Assembly (NCBI RefSeq): GCF_000719975.1
Contig: NZ_JOIJ01000016.1
Location: 43,462 to 107,461, forward strand
Source: Prauserella rugosa
GTDB lineage: Bacteria > Actinomycetota > Actinomycetes > Mycobacteriales > Pseudonocardiaceae
DNA: 64,000 nucleotides
Reading direction: 5' to 3'
How positions within the stretch are numbered: the stretch's first letter is position 1; each line of letters starts with the position of its first letter. The translations under genes were made by a program, and so were the position numbers. This document shows positions 62,109-64,000 of the stretch, one piece after another. Below the pieces are notes generated by a model, which was not told the DNA's origin, did no database searches, and was given only the letters and a program-made list of their open reading frames with translations.

Positions 62109-62786
62109 GTGGATACTCGATCCGATCCGGTACGCGTGCTGATCGTCGACGACGACCAGCTGGTGCGCATGGCGCTACGGCTGGTTCTCGACGGGGAAGC
62201 CGACCTGACTGTCGTCGGGGAGGCCGCCGACGGAGACGCCGCCGTCGACGCGATCGCACAGCACCGGCCCGACGTCGTGCTCATGGACATCCGCATGCCG
62301 GGCCGGGACGGTATCAGTACGACCAGCGAGGTGCTCCGGAACGCCGACCCGCCGCGCATCCTCATGCTGACGACATTCGACTCCGACGACATGGTTCTGG
62401 GCGCGCTGCGCGCCGGCGCACTCGGATTCGTCCTCAAGGACACGCCACCCGCGCAGATCATCGACGCCGTACGCACGGTCGCCGCAGGCGATCCCACGCT
62501 GTCACCCGCGGCAACGGCGCGGGTGATCGCCGCCGCGACCGCGTCGACACCGTCCGACGCGCGCCGGTCCGCGCGTGAGGCCGCACTGGCGAAACTGGCC
62601 GCGTTGACCGAACGCGAGCTGGACACCGCGCGTGCCATTGCGGAAGGCCTGGCGAACTCGGAGATCGCCGAACGACTGCACATCAGCGTCGCCACGGTGA
62701 AGGCGCACACCGGCAGCCTGCTCGCAAAGCTGGCCGTCGACAACCGGGTGCAGATCGCACTCGTGGTACGTGACGCCGACGACTAG
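62109..62786 (+). CDS. NarL/LuxR-family response regulator
   Basis: 225 residues. Receiver: VLIVDDDQLVRMALRLVL (acid pocket), D60 in VVLMDIRMPGRDG, LTTFDSDDMVLGAL and FVLKDTPP (Lys switch). DNA-binding: LTERELDTARAIAEGLANSE, HISVATVKAHTGSLLAKL. The GTG at 62109 follows the kinase TGA without any gap, and GAAGG is seven bases upstream. Targets probably include the divergent peptidase operon. Confidence 0.95.
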   Translation: MDTRSDPVRVLIVDDDQLVRMALRLVLDGEADLTVVGEAADGDAAVDAIAQHRPDVVLMDIRMPGRDGISTTSEVLRNADPPRILMLTTFDSDDMVLGALRAGALGFVLKDTPPAQIIDAVRTVAAGDPTLSPAATARVIAAATASTPSDARRSAREAALAKLAALTERELDTARAIAEGLANSEIAERLHISVATVKAHTGSLLAKLAVDNRVQIALVVRDADD

Positions 62787-62803
62787 GTGTGACGACTAGG
62801 TGT
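62778..62803. repeat. Tandem 13-bp repeat GACGACTAGGTGT spanning the regulator stop
   Basis: Two exact adjacent copies, 62778-62790 and 62791-62803. The first contains the stop codon TAG of the response regulator gene. It may be a trace of the nearby insertion sequence or simple slippage. Confidence 0.7.
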
Positions 62804-62857
62804 ACTGCCTGGGGAGGTTGTGAACGGGACACGAGGTCGGATGATCTTGGAATGAGT

Positions 62858-62916
62858 GAGGACCTCCGGGTTCGGTGTGGATCACCACAATCTGCACCGG
62901 TTACCAGGAGGTCCTC
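62858..62916 (+). promoter_or_regulatory. Inverted repeat that can mask the transposase ribosome site
   Basis: GAGGACCTCC (62858-62867) pairs perfectly with GGAGGTCCTC (62907-62916), the latter containing the AGGAGG site of the transposase GTG at 62917. Read-through RNA from outside would fold and block translation; a start inside the 39-base loop would not. Such protection is known for other insertion sequences. Confidence 0.6.
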
Positions 62917-63909
62917 GTGTGTCACCGTAACGCCCCGCTGACCGAGACCGGCAGGCTGCGCCGTGCCCGGTGCGTCGTGGAGGACCGGTGGCCGTTGCGG
63001 CGGGCGGCCGAGCGTTTCCAGGTCTCGGTGGGCTGCGCGAAGCGGTGGGCGGATCGCTACCGGTGTCACGGCGAAGCAGGCATGGTCGATCGCTCCAGTC
63101 GACCGCATCACAGCCCACGCCGGGTCCCCACCCGCACCGAACGGCGGATCATCAAAGTACGGGTGCTGCGCCGGTGGGGACCGGCCCGCATCGCCGGGCT
63201 ACTCGGACTCAACCCCTCGACCGTCCATCAGGTGCTGGTGCGCTACCGGATCAACCGGTTGGCGCACATGGACCGGGCCACCGGGCGCGTGATCCGCCGT
63301 TACGAATACAACGAGCCAGGTGGCCTGGTGCACGTGGACATCAAGAAGCTGGGCAACATCCCCGACGGAGGTGGCCACAAGATTCACGGGCGCGCCACGG
63401 GCAGTCGGCACAGCACCCGCAGCCAGCCGATCGCCAACAACAGCACCAGCTCGCGGGCGAAGCTGGGGTATGCCTACCTGCACACGGCCCTGGATGATCA
63501 CAGCAGGTTGGCCTACACCGAGATCCTGCCCGGCGAAACGAAAACCATCGCCACAGCATTCTGGAAACGAGCACAAGCATGGTTCGCCGCAGCGGGCATC
63601 GAGATCCAGCGAGTCCTGACCGACAACGGTGCCTGCTACCGCTCCCGTCCCTGGAAAGAAGCGCTGAACAAGGCCGGTATCAGCCACAAGCGGACCCGCC
63701 CCTACCGGCCCCAAACCAACGGCAAAGTCGAGCGTTTCCACCGCACCCTGCTCGATGAATGGGCCTACGCCCAGCCCTACAGCAGCGAGACACAACGGCG
63801 CGCCGCCTTGCCCAGCTGGCTACACGACTACAACCATCACCGCCACCACACCAGCATCGGCGGCCCACCCGCCAGCCGCGTATCCAACCTCTCAGGTCAA
63901 TACAACTAG
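62917..63909 (+). CDS. IS481-family transposase
   Basis: 330 residues from the GTG at 62917. N-terminal HTH: PLRRAAERFQVSVGCAKRWADRY, then SSRPHHSPRRVP. A second HTH is RIAGLLGLNPSTVHQVLVRY. The DDE integrase core has GLVHVDIKKLGNIP (first D), RVLTDNGACYRSRPW (second D) and TNGKVERFHRTLLDEWAY (E). The typical C-terminus NHHRHHTSIGGPPASRVSNLSG is intact, so it may be active. The stop codon G may be the first base of the next element. Confidence 0.93.
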   Translation: MCHRNAPLTETGRLRRARCVVEDRWPLRRAAERFQVSVGCAKRWADRYRCHGEAGMVDRSSRPHHSPRRVPTRTERRIIKVRVLRRWGPARIAGLLGLNPSTVHQVLVRYRINRLAHMDRATGRVIRRYEYNEPGGLVHVDIKKLGNIPDGGGHKIHGRATGSRHSTRSQPIANNSTSSRAKLGYAYLHTALDDHSRLAYTEILPGETKTIATAFWKRAQAWFAAAGIEIQRVLTDNGACYRSRPWKEALNKAGISHKRTRPYRPQTNGKVERFHRTLLDEWAYAQPYSSETQRRAALPSWLHDYNHHRHHTSIGGPPASRVSNLSGQYN

Positions 63910-63920
63910 GGAGTGTCTCC

Positions 63921-64000
63921 TTATTGCCGAAGCCAGAGGGTGATCGCGCGGAGGACGATGCCTCCTCGGTAGACGGCGGCGAGCTTGTCGTAGCGGGTGG
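63921..64000 (-). CDS. IS5-family transposase, C-terminal end only (runs off the window)
   Basis: Only the last 25 residues are in view: TRYDKLAAVYRGGIVLRAIT followed by LWLRQ and stop TAA at 63921-63923. The RYDKLAAxY...L..ITLWLR ending is that of IS5/IS427-type transposases. GGGAGTGTCTCC at 63909-63920 probably is its terminal inverted repeat, directly against the IS481 gene. Confidence 0.75.
   Translation of the reverse strand, partial: TRYDKLAAVYRGGIVLRAITLWLRQ

Larger units (their letters stand above)
62804..63909 (+). mobile_element. IS481-family insertion sequence (ends not fixed)
   Basis: The element carries one transposase gene. Its left end is between the 13-bp repeat (62803) and the SD hairpin (62858); no clear terminal inverted repeat could be matched because the right end is interrupted by a second element just past the transposase stop. 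Coordinates are therefore approximate. Confidence 0.6.

Overview
The window is high-GC DNA (about 70 percent G+C by eye) from an actinomycete, most likely Pseudonocardiales (Saccharomonospora/Amycolatopsis/Saccharopolyspora-like). Evidence: GTG/TTG starts are common; there is a PE/PPE-like, EspG and EspC-like type VII secretion (ESX) group; F420-type LLM and PPOX-fold oxidoreductases; an NDMA-dependent alcohol dehydrogenase; a DUF3151 gene beside class II fba; a clpB gene with a HAIR (HspR) operator; and actinobacterial DnaA boxes. No rRNA, tRNA or CRISPR array is visible. Nearly all reading frames are intact; the only mobile DNA is two insertion sequences at the far right end.

Layout. 1-8.9 kb: an ECF sigma factor with a membrane partner (cut by the window edge), ltaE-HAD, an aminotransferase, a DUF574-type methyltransferase, an AraC-VOC pair, a polytopic membrane protein with an exported Ser-Pro-Asp repeat protein, and a phosphotransferase. 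9-13.8 kb: a type VII secretion satellite locus on the minus strand (PE-like, PPE-like, EspG, EspC-like, and a WXG-coiled coil-transglycosylase fusion) closed by a hairpin terminator. 14-18.8 kb: purD, a secreted glycerophosphodiesterase, purA, and a possible degenerate lipid-kinase-like protein. 18.8-23.5 kb: secreted HNH nuclease, TetR/secreted lipase pair, DUF3151, fba. 23.9-32.2 kb: MFS, LLM, SDR, PPOX, secreted lipase, a bEBP-like activator with an NDMA-ADH, YciI. 32.4-36.2 kb: a second ECF sigma factor, nagA, a GlcD-like FAD oxidase. 36.4-39.3 kb: a MarR-led operon of signal-less beta-sandwich-repeat and YceI proteins, then DedA. 39.3-44.6 kb: an ABC-F ATPase, a DnaA-box cluster, a P-loop kinase divergent from a LacI repressor, TrmH, DUF2784. 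44.8-51.4 kb: amine oxidase, pyrE, SDR, a membrane-anchored unknown, clpB. 51.5-58.6 kb: two tandem AGCS symporters, a globin-reductase fusion, a 21-bp minisatellite, an acyl-CoA-dehydrogenase-like gene. 58.6-62.8 kb: a membrane protein and a secreted TAP-like peptidase divergent from a NarL-type two-component system. 62.8-64 kb: an IS481 transposase abutted by an IS5-type element.

Most loci are ordinary core metabolism. The parts most worth a second look are the cluster of five DnaA-box-like sequences far from any replication gene (41327-41383), a family of large convergent-end hairpins sharing one outer stem (9006, 25149, 31862), the ESX satellite locus with its muralytic fusion, the cytoplasmic Cna-B/YceI operon, duplicated upstream motifs before the two symporters, and several unassigned palindromic operators. 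All functional calls come from reading the protein sequences and remembered family motifs; no database search was run.
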